The notes: a model not told the origin generated them from the sequence alone. 64,000 nucleotides of DNA from Verrucomicrobiota bacterium (GCA_016721945.1 JADKHC010000018.1:1-64000), one strand, 5' to 3'. Shown: positions 8,976-19,323, counted from the stretch's first letter. Translations and numbers: made by a program.

Positions 8976-11216
8976 ATGTTTTTTAGGTTCATGCCCAACA
9001 CCCCAAAACGGCTGATGCTCGTGCTCGCCGGGATGTTTATCGTCCTGCTCGGGTTGGCTATTGCTCTATGGGTTCATCAGCACGGACGCGGTGTGCTTTC
9101 CGCGATGGAGCCTGATCAAGCGTCGATGTCTTGGATCACGCTGGCGATCTGGCTGGCGCTGGGACTTCTAGCTGCCGTTTGGTTGTGGCTGCGGCAATTT
9201 TCCAAAAACGCCGCTCTCATTCACAAACTATACGGCGCGATCGAGCAGAGCGAATCGGCGATCATGATCGTGGATCTGAAAAGCCGAATCGAGTACGCCA
9301 ACGCCGGGCTTTGTCGGCAGACGGGTTACTCGCGGGAGGAGCTGAGTGGGCGGCCCTGGTGGGATTTTCGCAGTGGTGAAACGTTGCCGGTGGAGGTGGC
9401 CGAGATCACGGCGCGGGTAAAAGCGGGCTTATCTTGGGAGGGGCAGGTCTCGAATATTCGCAAAAACGGCCAGGAATATCCGGCGCGCGCGGTGGTTTCT
9501 CCGGTCCGTGGCGTGGATGGCCGGATGGCGGGCTTCATCGCGGTTTTCACCGACATTTCAGAATCGTTGCGCAAGGAACGCGAGCTGCGCGAGGCGAAGG
9601 AACAAGCCGAGACAGCAGACAACGCCAAAGGCCGGTTTCTCGCGACCATGAGCCATGAAGTGCGCACGCCGCTCAATGGAATTGTCGGTTTCACCAGTTT
9701 GTTGTTGGAGACAGCGCTGACGCCCGAACAGCGCGAATACGTGCAGACCATTCGGACCAGCGGCGAAGCACTGATCCATCTTACTGGCGATATTCTGGAT
9801 TTTTCGCGTTTTGAATCGGGCCGTTTGCAACTCGACGCCGCACCGTGCGATCTGCGGGCCAACATCGAGGATGCGCTCGATCTTTTCGCCAATCGTGCGG
9901 CCGAGAATGGCGTGCAACTGCTCCACTGGGTCGATCCCGACGTGCCCGCGCAGCTTATGGTCGATGGCGGCCGGTTGCGGCAGATCGTGATCAATCTCGT
10001 GGGCAACGCGGTCAAGTTCACTGCTTCCGGCGAGATCGAGGTGTTGGTGCGTGTGCTGACGGGCAAGTCGGTCTCGGTCGCGCCGTTCGATGATGTTGCC
10101 CATGGGCAACTGGTGGCTGAGTTTGTCGATGGCGGATTGACCTTGGAATTTTCGGTGCGCGACACCGGTATCGGCATCGCGTCGGCAGATTGCCAGAAAC
10201 TCTTTCGGCCTTTTACCCAGTTGGATTCTTCCTCGGTGCGACGGTACGGTGGCGCGGGATTAGGTCTGGCGATTTCGCGGCAATTGGTGCGCTTGATGGG
10301 TGGTGATATTCGCGTGGAAAGCGAGGTTGGGCATGGTTCGACTTTCACCTTTACCGTGCGGGCACGTCCGGCAAGCGCGGCGGTTGGCGAGCTACCGGAC
10401 GGGCGACTGGCTGGCCGCAGAATCGCATTGATCGTGCAGCATGCAGGGCTGCGCGGGGAGATCGGGCATCTGTTGCGATTGGCGGGAGCAAAAGTTTTGG
10501 ATTACACGCTCGATAACCTACCAGGCTCGGGCTGGGATCTGACCGTGGTCGATTGCGATGCAGCTACCCAGGAAAAACTGGTTGCTGGTTCGGTCACTCT
10601 ACATCGTCTGCCCGAACGCATGCTTGGGTTGGTGGCGATCAATCTCAGCAGCTCGGAACGTCAGGCTTTACGTCGGCATTTTCACATGCTGATCAACCGG
10701 CCGGTGCATCACCATACGTTTTTAGATCTGCTCGCGAAGGCAGCAGATGGATTGACGAGTCGCACGCGCCCGCCGCTGCCCACGGTGGCCAATGGCTTGC
10801 GGGTGCTCGTGGCCGAGGATGAACCGGTGTTGCAACGCCTCTTGGTGAGCACGTTGACCACGCTCGGTTGTAGCTGTCAGTCGGTTGCGGATGGGCGAGT
10901 TTGTCTCGAGGTGGCCGCTATTGGCGGTTGGGATTTGATCCTTATGGATTTGCACATGCCCGAGCTGGATGGGCTCACGGCGATCAAACAGATCCGGGCA
11001 GGCGAGGCAGGCGCACAGATTCGCGACATCTGGATCACGGTGATCACGGCGGATCATCGCGAAGAAATGCGTGAGATGGCGCTGGCGGCTGGCGTGAATG
11101 ACTTTCTATTCAAGCCGGTCAACCTGGCGTTTCTCGAAGAGGCCTTGCGCCGTCATATGGCAGCGAAAAAGACCAAGCGAAGGGATGAGTCCAAAGAAAC
11201 CTGCGCAGAGCTTTAA
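8976..11216 (+). CDS. PAS hybrid sensor histidine kinase with receiver domain
   Basis: Membrane-bound hybrid kinase of 746 residues. It has two N-terminal TM helices (about 12-32 and 54-73), one PAS domain (about 85-200) and a HisKA box FLATMSHEVRTPLNG with the phospho-accepting His near 227. The HATPase carries NLVGNAVKFT, DTGIGI and GGAGLGLAIS. A degenerate receiver-like stretch (about 470-590) precedes a true C-terminal receiver (LRVLVAEDEP, phospho-Asp in LILMDLHMPE, Lys in FLFKPVN). A start at 8991 is possible. It is not paired with a response regulator, so phosphotransfer to a distant partner is inferred. Its stop overlaps that of the convergent next gene by TTAA. Confidence 0.9.
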   Translation: MFFRFMPNTPKRLMLVLAGMFIVLLGLAIALWVHQHGRGVLSAMEPDQASMSWITLAIWLALGLLAAVWLWLRQFSKNAALIHKLYGAIEQSESAIMIVDLKSRIEYANAGLCRQTGYSREELSGRPWWDFRSGETLPVEVAEITARVKAGLSWEGQVSNIRKNGQEYPARAVVSPVRGVDGRMAGFIAVFTDISESLRKERELREAKEQAETADNAKGRFLATMSHEVRTPLNGIVGFTSLLLETALTPEQREYVQTIRTSGEALIHLTGDILDFSRFESGRLQLDAAPCDLRANIEDALDLFANRAAENGVQLLHWVDPDVPAQLMVDGGRLRQIVINLVGNAVKFTASGEIEVLVRVLTGKSVSVAPFDDVAHGQLVAEFVDGGLTLEFSVRDTGIGIASADCQKLFRPFTQLDSSSVRRYGGAGLGLAISRQLVRLMGGDIRVESEVGHGSTFTFTVRARPASAAVGELPDGRLAGRRIALIVQHAGLRGEIGHLLRLAGAKVLDYTLDNLPGSGWDLTVVDCDAATQEKLVAGSVTLHRLPERMLGLVAINLSSSERQALRRHFHMLINRPVHHHTFLDLLAKAADGLTSRTRPPLPTVANGLRVLVAEDEPVLQRLLVSTLTTLGCSCQSVADGRVCLEVAAIGGWDLILMDLHMPELDGLTAIKQIRAGEAGAQIRDIWITVITADHREEMREMALAAGVNDFLFKPVNLAFLEEALRRHMAAKKTKRRDESKETCAEL

Positions 11217-12700
11217 CCGGCACCGAGGCTGGTCTCGATCTGTTTGGCGGCGGTCTTGAGAATGAGCAGGCGGGCGTGGCGTTTGTCGTTGGCAGGAATC
11301 AGGTGCCACGGAGCATAGGGCTGGTCGGTCAGGGCAAGCATATCGCCGACCGAGACTTCGTAACCGGACCATTTGCGGCGATTGCGCCAGTCTTCGTCAT
11401 TGATCTTGTGACGTTTGTAGGGCGTGTTTTCGCGTTCTTTGAAGCGTCGCAGCTGCTCGTCTTTGCCGATGTGTAGCCAAAATTTGACTACAATGATGCC
11501 GTGATCGGTGAGCTGATTTTCGAAGTCGTTGATTTCTGCGTAGGCGCGTTGCCACTCTTTGGTTGTGGCGAAGCCTTCGAGTCGTTCAACCAGCACGCGA
11601 CCGTACCAGGAGCGATCATAGATCGAGACCATGCCCGCGCGTGGCACGTTACGCCAGAAACGCCAGAGGTAATGATGGGCTTTTTCCTCGTCGGTCGGCT
11701 TGGCGACGGGGATGACGCGGTAGTGGCGGGCGTCGATTGCACTGGTCAGGCGACGGATGGCACCGCCTTTGCCTGCGGCGTCCCAGCCTTCGAAAACAAA
11801 AACGACGGAGCGATGCGCGGCGTGGGCGGCTCGCACGGCCTGGTTGAGGCGGCCAAGCCACTTTTCCCGCTTCATCTCGTATTCGAGGGGCGTGAGCGTC
11901 TGATCGAGTGGCAGAGCTTGCAGGCGTTGCAGGCCGACGGGCTGGAGCGATCGGGCGGCGGCGCGTTTGTCGATAGCGCGTGAGACGGTTTTTTGGCGGC
12001 GGAGGTGGGCGTTGAAGCTGGTGAGAATCAATTTCGCCACGGCGGCGTTGCGTGTGCGTTCGTGTTCCGCGTCGATGACAGTCCAGGTGGCGCCGGGGCG
12101 GTCAGTCTCTTTCAAAATGCGGCGCGCGGTACGGGCGATCCGGTCGTAGTTGCGAAAGTGATACCAATGTTCGGGCGTGACGCGCCAGGCGGTGCTGGGG
12201 TCGGACTCGAGGGTGTGGAGGCGATGGCGCTGGGCTGTTTTACTGAGGTGCAGCCAGACTTTGATGACGAGGGTGCCGTTGTCCGCGAGTAGTTTTTCGA
12301 AGTGCTGGATACGTTCGAGTTCACGGCTGATTTCAGTGGTGGTTTTGTGGCTGAACGATTCCTCGCGCAGCGCCTCGGTGTACCACGAGCCAGCGTAGAT
12401 GCCGATCCTTCCGCTCGTGGGCAGGCTGCGCCAGAAGCGCCACATGAACGGGCGTTCGCGTTCTTCGTCGGTGGGTTCTTGAAAAGCAAACGTCTCGACA
12501 CCGCGCGGATCGAGCCAGCCGCTCAAGGTGTTGATAACTTCACCGCGACCAGCGCCTTCGTAGCCTGCGATGATGAGCAGGATTTTGAACGGCGATTGCT
12601 TCAACTTCACCTGCAACTGCACGAGGTCTTCGCGCAGCTGGGGCACGCGTGCTTCGTATTGCTTGCGAGTCAGGCGCAGTGGGGTTGCGCATGACGTCAA
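11213..12700 (-). CDS. pap: polyphosphate:AMP phosphotransferase (two PPK2 domains)
   Basis: Two tandem PPK2 domains in 495 residues, the layout of class II PPK2 enzymes that make ADP from AMP and polyphosphate. The first has a modified P-loop (GYEGAGRGEVIN) and lid RPFMWRFWRSLP. The second has GWDAAGKGGAIRRL and HHYLWRFWRNVPRAG. In such enzymes the C-terminal domain is usually the catalytic one. The start is uncertain: 12700 is a TTG, and the frame stays open upstream into a poly-C tract on the plus strand, so the true 5' end may be missing from this assembly. It is convergent with the hybrid kinase. Confidence 0.88.
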   Translation of the reverse strand: MTSCATPLRLTRKQYEARVPQLREDLVQLQVKLKQSPFKILLIIAGYEGAGRGEVINTLSGWLDPRGVETFAFQEPTDEERERPFMWRFWRSLPTSGRIGIYAGSWYTEALREESFSHKTTTEISRELERIQHFEKLLADNGTLVIKVWLHLSKTAQRHRLHTLESDPSTAWRVTPEHWYHFRNYDRIARTARRILKETDRPGATWTVIDAEHERTRNAAVAKLILTSFNAHLRRQKTVSRAIDKRAAARSLQPVGLQRLQALPLDQTLTPLEYEMKREKWLGRLNQAVRAAHAAHRSVVFVFEGWDAAGKGGAIRRLTSAIDARHYRVIPVAKPTDEEKAHHYLWRFWRNVPRAGMVSIYDRSWYGRVLVERLEGFATTKEWQRAYAEINDFENQLTDHGIIVVKFWLHIGKDEQLRRFKERENTPYKRHKINDEDWRNRRKWSGYEVSVGDMLALTDQPYAPWHLIPANDKRHARLLILKTAAKQIETSLGAG

Positions 12701-12750
12701 AGGTGTGAATTCGGCGAGGTGGACGTTAGCGTCATATTCGTTGTTTCCGC

Positions 12751-12913
<163 letters not shown>

Positions 12914-13006
12914 TTTGAATCGCGCGGCTGATGAGTCGAGACGAGTTTATGGTTTTAGTCTGCTTGCGCTGAAATGTCACCAAGGCGTTGCAAAGTGTAA
13001 ATGCCC

Positions 13007-13729
13007 TCAGCTAGTGGACGCGGTCTGCGCAGTCGGAGTTTTCTCCACGCGCGAGATGTGAGCGAGCAAGAGCGTGAAAAAACAGAGCACGAGATTGAAC
13101 AGCGGCAATTGAAGCGTGCCTGGCAGCGAGTAGATAATGCAGACGGTGGGAAGCCACACGCCGAGATTGGAAATCAGCATCGATGGAACTCGGCGGCGAT
13201 ACCAACCTGGTGTGCGCAGGTCGGCCACGAGCGCGGCGGTATCGAAGCGCGACTCGCACCACGTGTAGACGATCACAGTCACAGGGACAAAAAAGAGCGG
13301 GCAGACGACGAATTGATCGAGCACCATTTTTATAACAACGGTTTTGAAATCGGTGCCGGTGCCGACGAACCGACCCAGTAGCCTGTACCAAAGATCGATC
13401 TCGATGCCTTTGTACGCCCAAAACGCGATCAGCCACAGGTTCTGTTTTAGGTTGTAGCGGTTGCGTGTCGCCGGAGTCAGTTTCAGGTAAAGGCACGGAA
13501 GCATGCCGCCGAAAAACGATGTCGCGACGAGACTGTAGAGAAAGCCTTGTTCCGTGCGAAAGACCGCAAGTTTTCCGCACAGCTCACGGGTCGGGGCGTG
13601 ATAGTAATAGGCGAGAACGAGCGTGAGCGCGAAAGCTTGCAGAATGAGGCCGGGCACGAGGTTGGCTCGTGCGCCGCGCAGACCTGCGGCCCAAGGCGCT
13701 TCGGGCTGGATGGAAGAAGCTGCGGACAT
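13007..13729 (-). CDS. Mpv17/PMP22-like integral membrane protein
   Basis: 240-residue protein with about five TM segments. The stretch IKMVLDQFVVCPLFFVPVTV resembles the DQ-x-x-x-x-PLF motif of the Mpv17/PMP22 family, and VPSMLISNLGVWLPTVCIIY resembles its second signature, though the usual W-x-x-WP is weak. The ATG at 13729 was preferred to a TTG 14 codons upstream. Mpv17 proteins form small-molecule channels in eukaryotic organelles; bacterial homologues are uncharacterised, so no substrate is proposed. The family call is by motif resemblance only. Confidence 0.62.
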   Translation of the reverse strand: MSAASSIQPEAPWAAGLRGARANLVPGLILQAFALTLVLAYYYHAPTRELCGKLAVFRTEQGFLYSLVATSFFGGMLPCLYLKLTPATRNRYNLKQNLWLIAFWAYKGIEIDLWYRLLGRFVGTGTDFKTVVIKMVLDQFVVCPLFFVPVTVIVYTWCESRFDTAALVADLRTPGWYRRRVPSMLISNLGVWLPTVCIIYSLPGTLQLPLFNLVLCFFTLLLAHISRVEKTPTAQTASTS

Positions 13730-13907
13730 AGCTGAGAGGATCGCTTTTCTCCGGTGAAGAGGCGAGGGCAAAGACGGCGGCAGTTGGGGGCGGCGTAATG
13801 AGCAGCGTTTGAAATGGCAGGGCTGTTTTGGGAGGGGGCGCCTTTGTGTGCGGTCGGAGGGTTGTCTCCTGGGCCTTTGAATCTGGCAGCAGATTCGCTT
13901 TAGGGCG

Positions 13908-15878
13908 TTAGGGCTGTTTCGGCGACTTGGGTAGGAGCTTGGCTACGACGACGAGCAGCAGGACGACGACGATGGCGAGGACGACCCAGAGGACCACGCC
14001 GCCATGGGCGCCTTGGAGCAGGCTGCTGGTAACGACGACAGTCTCGACTGGGCCGAGAGTGGCTGTCCTGCGTTCTGCATTGAGCAGCTGGCTGGTGATC
14101 AGGCTGGCATCGTAGCGCGGCGCGGTTGCAGTGTCGTGGCCGTAGATGAGATCGATGGGCTCGGTGCCGTTGGTTTTGCAAATCAGGCGTATGACCGGGA
14201 AAAATGCCTGCATTCGTGCGAGCACGATGGGTGGGTTGTCACCGTTGTCGGTCTCGATCCAGAGGGCATCGGTTTGCATGCGGTCTGGGGTGGCGATGTA
14301 GAGTGGTTGTGGTTTCTCAGTGGGCGTGTGCGTCCAGTTTTGAGTGGCGAGGTTGCGTTCATACGGTTCGCCCTGCTGGTTTTTGACCACTTCAAAAACA
14401 CGGATGGTACGGGTGAAGAGCTTGGTGGGGCTATTCAGTATGAGTTGGGAGAACGGCAGGTGGCTTTGCGGGAGTTGAAATCTCCAACGCGTGTAGGACG
14501 GGCGCTGCGGAGTCGGGACTTCAACGGGCGAGAAAATGAGATCACGGGACAGGCCGGTGCGCTCGATGATGTAGGGCACTTGTTTGCCCGCCAGCATCAG
14601 GCGGATGTCAGCCAGATCCAGCCGGGTGTAGGCGAGTGCGTGCAGATCGAGTTCGATCTGCTGGACGCCGGGCTTCGTGGTGTTGACGGTGCGTTGATGC
14701 TTCCAGGGGCTGGTGTTGAGGGCGGCGCCTTCAAGCGTGAGGCCGGCGAGCGAATCGGGCTGGCGGTAAGCGGGGTTTGTCGTGGTTTCGCTGATACGCA
14801 CGGTACTGAGCGAGAGTTGGCTCAGTTCTGGCGCGAGGGCGGCGAGGTCGTAGCGGGGTGCGGCGACTTGCGAGTTGCCGGTGAGAATTTCAAAGCGACC
14901 AGCGGCGGCGGGCGCGATGACGGCGTGGATCGGATTGTGCCGGGCGCGGATCTCACGGATGTGGAGCGGTTCGCTGTCACCGTTTTCGATATGCACAATG
15001 AGTTCGCGCGTCGGAATGCTGGCCCCAACGGGCACTTGCATTCCGGTCACTGGCGTGAAGGCATCGAAGGCGACGCGGAAAATCGCGCCGCGAGCGAGGG
15101 TGCGCTCGGCGATCTGGTCGTTGCGCAGTTCGCGAACGGTGACGGTGACATTGCGGGCGAAGAGGGAATCTACGGTTAAAAACTCCAGCGACGAAAGCGA
15201 GAGATGCGCAGCGCCCAGATCGAGGGTGAGAACGGTTTCGCCGGTAAACTCCTCGGTGCGCACGATGCGTGGGGCAAATGGTTCGGTAAGCGCGGGCCGT
15301 TCGGTAGCGGATTCCAGCGTGGCGCTGGTGACGACAATCGGGCGGGAGCGTTCGTCGCTGAGATTCAGGCGCACATAGGCGGCGTTGCGTTGTTCGAGCG
15401 AAATAATGGTTTTGGCGGCGCCGTCCTGGCGGAAGATGGGTACGTTGCCGGCGAGTGGCTGCCAGTTCTCGCCGTCGGCGGACAACTCGATTTGCACGGG
15501 CTTGAGAAAACTCCGGGCGCCGGTTTCCAGTTCGACAAAGTCGAGCGGCTGGTTGGTGCCGGTCTCAAGCGTGATAATCGTGGCGCTGTCGATTAGTTCG
15601 ACCTTAAATTTTGTCGGAGCAAAACGCTTCCCAGTAATCGCGGTGGGCTGGAGCAGTAGATAGGGCGTTTCCTTGCCGGTGGCGTCGATGATGCGCAGGT
15701 CGCGCCGGTCGGGTTGCGCGGCGTCGAGTGTGGCGAGTGGCAGCGAAAATTTTTGCGGACCAGCTTTGTCGGTTTCGAGTGATTGGCGATATTGCCAGTC
15801 GTCGGGCGTGAGGGCGTGCAGCGAGGTCGCAGCGAGCAATAATCCGAGCAGGGCGAGCAGGTTACTTTTTCTTTTCAT
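13908..15878 (-). CDS. DUF3999 family exported protein with C-terminal TM anchor
   Basis: 656 residues with a signal peptide (MKRKSNLLALLGLLLAATSL) and mature start LTPDDWQYRQSLET typical of DUF3999. Several all-beta segments with galactose-binding-like character follow, and one C-terminal TM helix (GVVLWVVLAIVVVLLLVVVA) precedes a basic tail. The bulk should lie in the periplasm. It overlaps the preceding DUF2339 gene by 17 bases, and the two families recur as neighbours in other bacteria, so they probably form one envelope complex. Function of the pair is unknown. Confidence 0.85.
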   Translation of the reverse strand: MKRKSNLLALLGLLLAATSLHALTPDDWQYRQSLETDKAGPQKFSLPLATLDAAQPDRRDLRIIDATGKETPYLLLQPTAITGKRFAPTKFKVELIDSATIITLETGTNQPLDFVELETGARSFLKPVQIELSADGENWQPLAGNVPIFRQDGAAKTIISLEQRNAAYVRLNLSDERSRPIVVTSATLESATERPALTEPFAPRIVRTEEFTGETVLTLDLGAAHLSLSSLEFLTVDSLFARNVTVTVRELRNDQIAERTLARGAIFRVAFDAFTPVTGMQVPVGASIPTRELIVHIENGDSEPLHIREIRARHNPIHAVIAPAAAGRFEILTGNSQVAAPRYDLAALAPELSQLSLSTVRISETTTNPAYRQPDSLAGLTLEGAALNTSPWKHQRTVNTTKPGVQQIELDLHALAYTRLDLADIRLMLAGKQVPYIIERTGLSRDLIFSPVEVPTPQRPSYTRWRFQLPQSHLPFSQLILNSPTKLFTRTIRVFEVVKNQQGEPYERNLATQNWTHTPTEKPQPLYIATPDRMQTDALWIETDNGDNPPIVLARMQAFFPVIRLICKTNGTEPIDLIYGHDTATAPRYDASLITSQLLNAERRTATLGPVETVVVTSSLLQGAHGGVVLWVVLAIVVVLLLVVVAKLLPKSPKQP

Positions 15879-18873
15879 CGGCCGGGAGGAAGCGTTGGTA
15901 AACGAAGGAGGCGAGGATAGCGATAATCGCGACGGCGAAGAGTGCGCCGATGCGGTAAAGCTGTGAGAGATTCGCGAGATCGTGAAAGAAGAGTTTCAAC
16001 AACGTCACGCCGAGTAGACCCAACGCGGTGTAACGGGCACCGGGATTTTTCTTCCAGATGCCGAGCACGAGCAGGCCCAGGGCAAAGAGCGCCCACGCGA
16101 TGGTGTAGGACATGTCGCGAGCGAGGTTGCCGGAAAAGTCGAACGTGAGCGTGTACGCGCTGGCCGGGCTGAAGAAGTCGGCGATCTCGATGTTCACGAG
16201 GAGAAATAGGAGCACGATGCCGAGGGCGTTGAAGATTGGCGGTATTGTGAGGTTTAGCACGCGGTCGTGGGGCGGGGCGAGCAGGCGTGCACCGCCGAGC
16301 AGGCAGGCGATAGCGATACCGTAGGTGTAGAGATACCAGTTGAGGATCGGTGTGCCGCTGTTGGCGTGGTATGAAAATACGGCCGGGTTGAGGGCGAGCC
16401 GCACGAAAACTGCGATCAGCAGAAATACACCGGCGATGGGCAGTCCGCGGTGTGGCACGCGATGGAACAACCAGAGCAACGCGGCACCTTCGAGTGCCCA
16501 ACCAATGGTAATCCACTGGCGGTCGAACTGAATCGGGAAAATCAGAGTGATAAAAAACAACGCCACACCACCGAACAAGGCGAGACGCCCAAGTCGGCGG
16601 GGATGATCGAGTGGATCGAGCCGGAGGACGGCGATGAGGCTGGCGAAGGCGGGTAGTGCAAAGGCGAGCGGGAGCAGGCCCATGATGTCGTTGGGCCAGG
16701 TGCGTTTGACTAAATCGAAGACGAGCGGGAAAAACAGCACGCTGCTGGCGGCGGCGGTGATCCACGGGCCGCGGGTCTCGGCCAGGGTTTTACGAAATAC
16801 GAAGGGGAAAGCGCCGAAAATTGCAGTGAAGGCCACGACCCAGCCGAGCGTTATGCTGGCGCTTGCCGGTGTGAAGTGGTTTGCCTGCCAGGTGTAGCTG
16901 AGGGCGAGCATGCCGGCCAGGGCGCAGGCGGGCAGCCATTCGAGGACGAGCATTTTGGTGAGCCCGAGCGTCAGCACGACGAGGAGCAAGGCGAGGCCGA
17001 AGATCGGCGTGGGGTTGGTTAACGGGAGCCGCGAGGTGGCCATCACGAGAAGAATAAAAGGCAGCAGCGCGGACATGGCGGGCAATTGGGCGCGGAAATC
17101 GCCGCCGAAATTGAGCGTACGGCCAGATTCGGCGAGACGGCTGCCGAATTTGCGAGCGAACCAAAGGCCTGCGCCAAAGAACAACAGCGCGAAACCGCCG
17201 ATAACGACGAGCAGCGAAGGCAGGCCGGTGAGCTCGGCGGGGATTTTGAAGATCCAAGCGCCAGCTGCGACGAGTGTGAGCACGAGCACGGCGGCGAGCG
17301 CGATGAGCGAAACGCTGAACCACGCGAGCACGATCGCGAGGAAGTCGATCAAGAGGATCGCGGGCCAGATCGCGTTGGAAACGACGGCGGTGTTTAACAC
17401 CGGGCCGAGCACGAGCAGCAGGGCGAGCGGTGGGAAAAGTTGCGACCACCACGTCGGTGCGGCGTCGGGTGCGCGGCGGGCGAGCACGATCGGGAACGCC
17501 GAGTGGATGACGGCGAAGAGGAAATAAAATGCCAGGCCCCAGATCAGGGTTTCGGAGTTGAGCCGTGCGTTTGTCCAGAGGGCTAGTAGGGCGAAAACCG
17601 CTACGCCGGCGGCGAGGTGGAGTTTTGCGGAGCGCAGGTCGAGCAGCGCGAGAGCGAGGATGCACGCGTCGGCAAGGAAGACGAAGGTGAACAAGCGCGC
17701 GGGTTGCAGTCCGGCCGAGGTTTCCTCGATGAAGTAACCGGCAAAGAAGAACGAAACCAACACGAGCGCGGCGACGGGCAGGCTGAGCAGGGCGTTGGTT
17801 TGCTTCAACCGGCGAGCCACGGCGAAAGCGCCAAGGAAGAGCGCATCGAACACGAGGCATACGATCATGGCGGTGAGCGTTTTTTCGTTGGTGAGAAATT
17901 TTCCGGCCCAACCAATTTCCATCGCTATCGTGCCTGCCACGCCGAGCGGCACGAGGAAATGCCAGCGGCGGTGGAGTGCGACAGCGATCAGGCCCGCGTC
18001 GAGCAGCGCGATGTAGGCGAAAAGCCCGAGGGGATTATCGTGGCCAGTCGAAAGCAGGATCGGGGTAAGAAAACCGCCGAGAATGCCGAGGATGGCGACG
18101 ACCTTTGCGTCCAGGCGCACAGCGAGCAAAAAGGCTGTGGCGGTGATGAGAACCATTAGCGCGAGGGTGGGTATTGGCCCGAAAAACTCGAAATGGTAGA
18201 TCGAGCGACAGGCAAACGTGATGGCGTAAAGCGTGACGATGCCGCTGGCGCAAAGTGTCTGGGCGGTGACTTCGTAGCGCTTGCGCGAGAGCATGACACC
18301 GCCGACGACGAGGCCGATGCCGAGGAGAAAACCGAGCGCGACGCGAACCTCGGGCGGTATCCAATTATTTTCGATTGAGAGTTTGACGAAGAAGACCGAA
18401 CCGAGAAACAGCGCGAAGCCGCCGAGCCAGGCAGCGAGTTTCACGCCCATGAACTGCTCCCAGTTGAAAGCGGGCAATTTGAAACCTGTTGGTTCTGCGG
18501 CTGGTTCGGAGTCGGCGTCGAAGATCGAAAGCGGATCTTCAGCCGGAATTTTTGCAACGGGCGGCCGTGGTGGCGGGGTGGAAGTGGGGAGCGGCGGCGG
18601 GGTGGCAGCCACCGGTGCAGTTGGAGCAGCCGGAGTGGTTATAGTAGGGGCAGGCTCGACGCTGCGCGGGGCGGTGGTCGCGGCGACGACGTGAGAGGGG
18701 CGTGCTTCTGGCGAGGCAGGTTGTTTGCGGAGTTTCTCTTCGAGCGTGCCGAGTTGTTGGTAGAGCAGGGCGATCTCGTCGGACGAGCGGCGGATTTTTA
18801 TGAATGCCCAGATGGGAAAAATAATAAGCGCGATGACGAGATAGATCAGCAACAGAGCGATGAGTGCTTCCAT
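15862..18873 (-). CDS. DUF2339 family polytopic membrane protein
   Basis: Very large (1003 residues) inner-membrane protein. An N-terminal TM helix is followed by a short coiled coil (IALLYQQLGTLEEKLRKQ, about 34-51) and a Pro/Ala/Thr-rich linker to about 140. About 25 further TM helices then run to the C-terminus. FNWEQFMGVKLAAWLGGFAL is the conserved entry to the DUF2339 membrane domain. It is translationally coupled to the DUF3999 gene by a 17-base overlap. The start at 18873 faces a divergent LsrG-like gene with 125 bases between. Role unknown; size and pairing suggest an envelope assembly. Confidence 0.87.
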   Translation of the reverse strand: MEALIALLLIYLVIALIIFPIWAFIKIRRSSDEIALLYQQLGTLEEKLRKQPASPEARPSHVVAATTAPRSVEPAPTITTPAAPTAPVAATPPPLPTSTPPPRPPVAKIPAEDPLSIFDADSEPAAEPTGFKLPAFNWEQFMGVKLAAWLGGFALFLGSVFFVKLSIENNWIPPEVRVALGFLLGIGLVVGGVMLSRKRYEVTAQTLCASGIVTLYAITFACRSIYHFEFFGPIPTLALMVLITATAFLLAVRLDAKVVAILGILGGFLTPILLSTGHDNPLGLFAYIALLDAGLIAVALHRRWHFLVPLGVAGTIAMEIGWAGKFLTNEKTLTAMIVCLVFDALFLGAFAVARRLKQTNALLSLPVAALVLVSFFFAGYFIEETSAGLQPARLFTFVFLADACILALALLDLRSAKLHLAAGVAVFALLALWTNARLNSETLIWGLAFYFLFAVIHSAFPIVLARRAPDAAPTWWSQLFPPLALLLVLGPVLNTAVVSNAIWPAILLIDFLAIVLAWFSVSLIALAAVLVLTLVAAGAWIFKIPAELTGLPSLLVVIGGFALLFFGAGLWFARKFGSRLAESGRTLNFGGDFRAQLPAMSALLPFILLVMATSRLPLTNPTPIFGLALLLVVLTLGLTKMLVLEWLPACALAGMLALSYTWQANHFTPASASITLGWVVAFTAIFGAFPFVFRKTLAETRGPWITAAASSVLFFPLVFDLVKRTWPNDIMGLLPLAFALPAFASLIAVLRLDPLDHPRRLGRLALFGGVALFFITLIFPIQFDRQWITIGWALEGAALLWLFHRVPHRGLPIAGVFLLIAVFVRLALNPAVFSYHANSGTPILNWYLYTYGIAIACLLGGARLLAPPHDRVLNLTIPPIFNALGIVLLFLLVNIEIADFFSPASAYTLTFDFSGNLARDMSYTIAWALFALGLLVLGIWKKNPGARYTALGLLGVTLLKLFFHDLANLSQLYRIGALFAVAIIAILASFVYQRFLPADEKKK

Positions 18874-18998
18874 GGGGTGAGTCGATTATGCCTCGAAGGG
18901 GAGATGTCCGGTGTTGGTGGTGAAGGCAAGGTTGGTTGCGCAAATGACGGGTGCTTGTGCTTGAGCAGAGGCGCAGTCATGGTTCAAACATTACACCT

Positions 18999-19304
18999 AT
19001 GTTGATTCTACTGGTTAATGTTCAGGTTAAGTCGGAGTGCATCGAGGCGTTTCGCGCGGCGACGCTGGCGAATGCGCGTGCGAGCATGCAGGAGCAGGGT
19101 TGTGCGCGTTTCGATGTGTGCCAGCAGAACGATGATCCGGCGCGCTTTATCTTGATCGAAGCTTATCATGATGCGGCTGGCCACGCGGCGCATCGCGAGA
19201 CGGAGCATTATGCGGTGTGGCGCGACACGGTGAATCCGATGATGGCGTCCACGCGTACGAGCGTGAAATACGCCAGCTTGTTCCCGGACGATACGGCTTG
19301 GTGA
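18999..19304 (+). CDS. antibiotic biosynthesis monooxygenase (ABM) / LsrG-like protein
   Basis: 101-residue ferredoxin-like fold protein of the ABM family. MLILLVNVQVKSECIEAFRA, the core ARFDVCQQNDDPARFILIEA with YHDAAGHAAHRETEHYAVW, and a final T-x-x-KYASLF give the same plan as LsrG and YgiN, which work as small dimers. The ATG at 18999 is chosen because the domain begins there. It is 19 bases upstream of an iron-containing alcohol dehydrogenase, so the two are probably co-transcribed and act on one small carbonyl or quinol compound. The exact substrate is not inferable. Confidence 0.82.
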   Translation: MLILLVNVQVKSECIEAFRAATLANARASMQEQGCARFDVCQQNDDPARFILIEAYHDAAGHAAHRETEHYAVWRDTVNPMMASTRTSVKYASLFPDDTAW

Positions 19305-19323
19305 GGGCGAAGCTTTTTATTTC

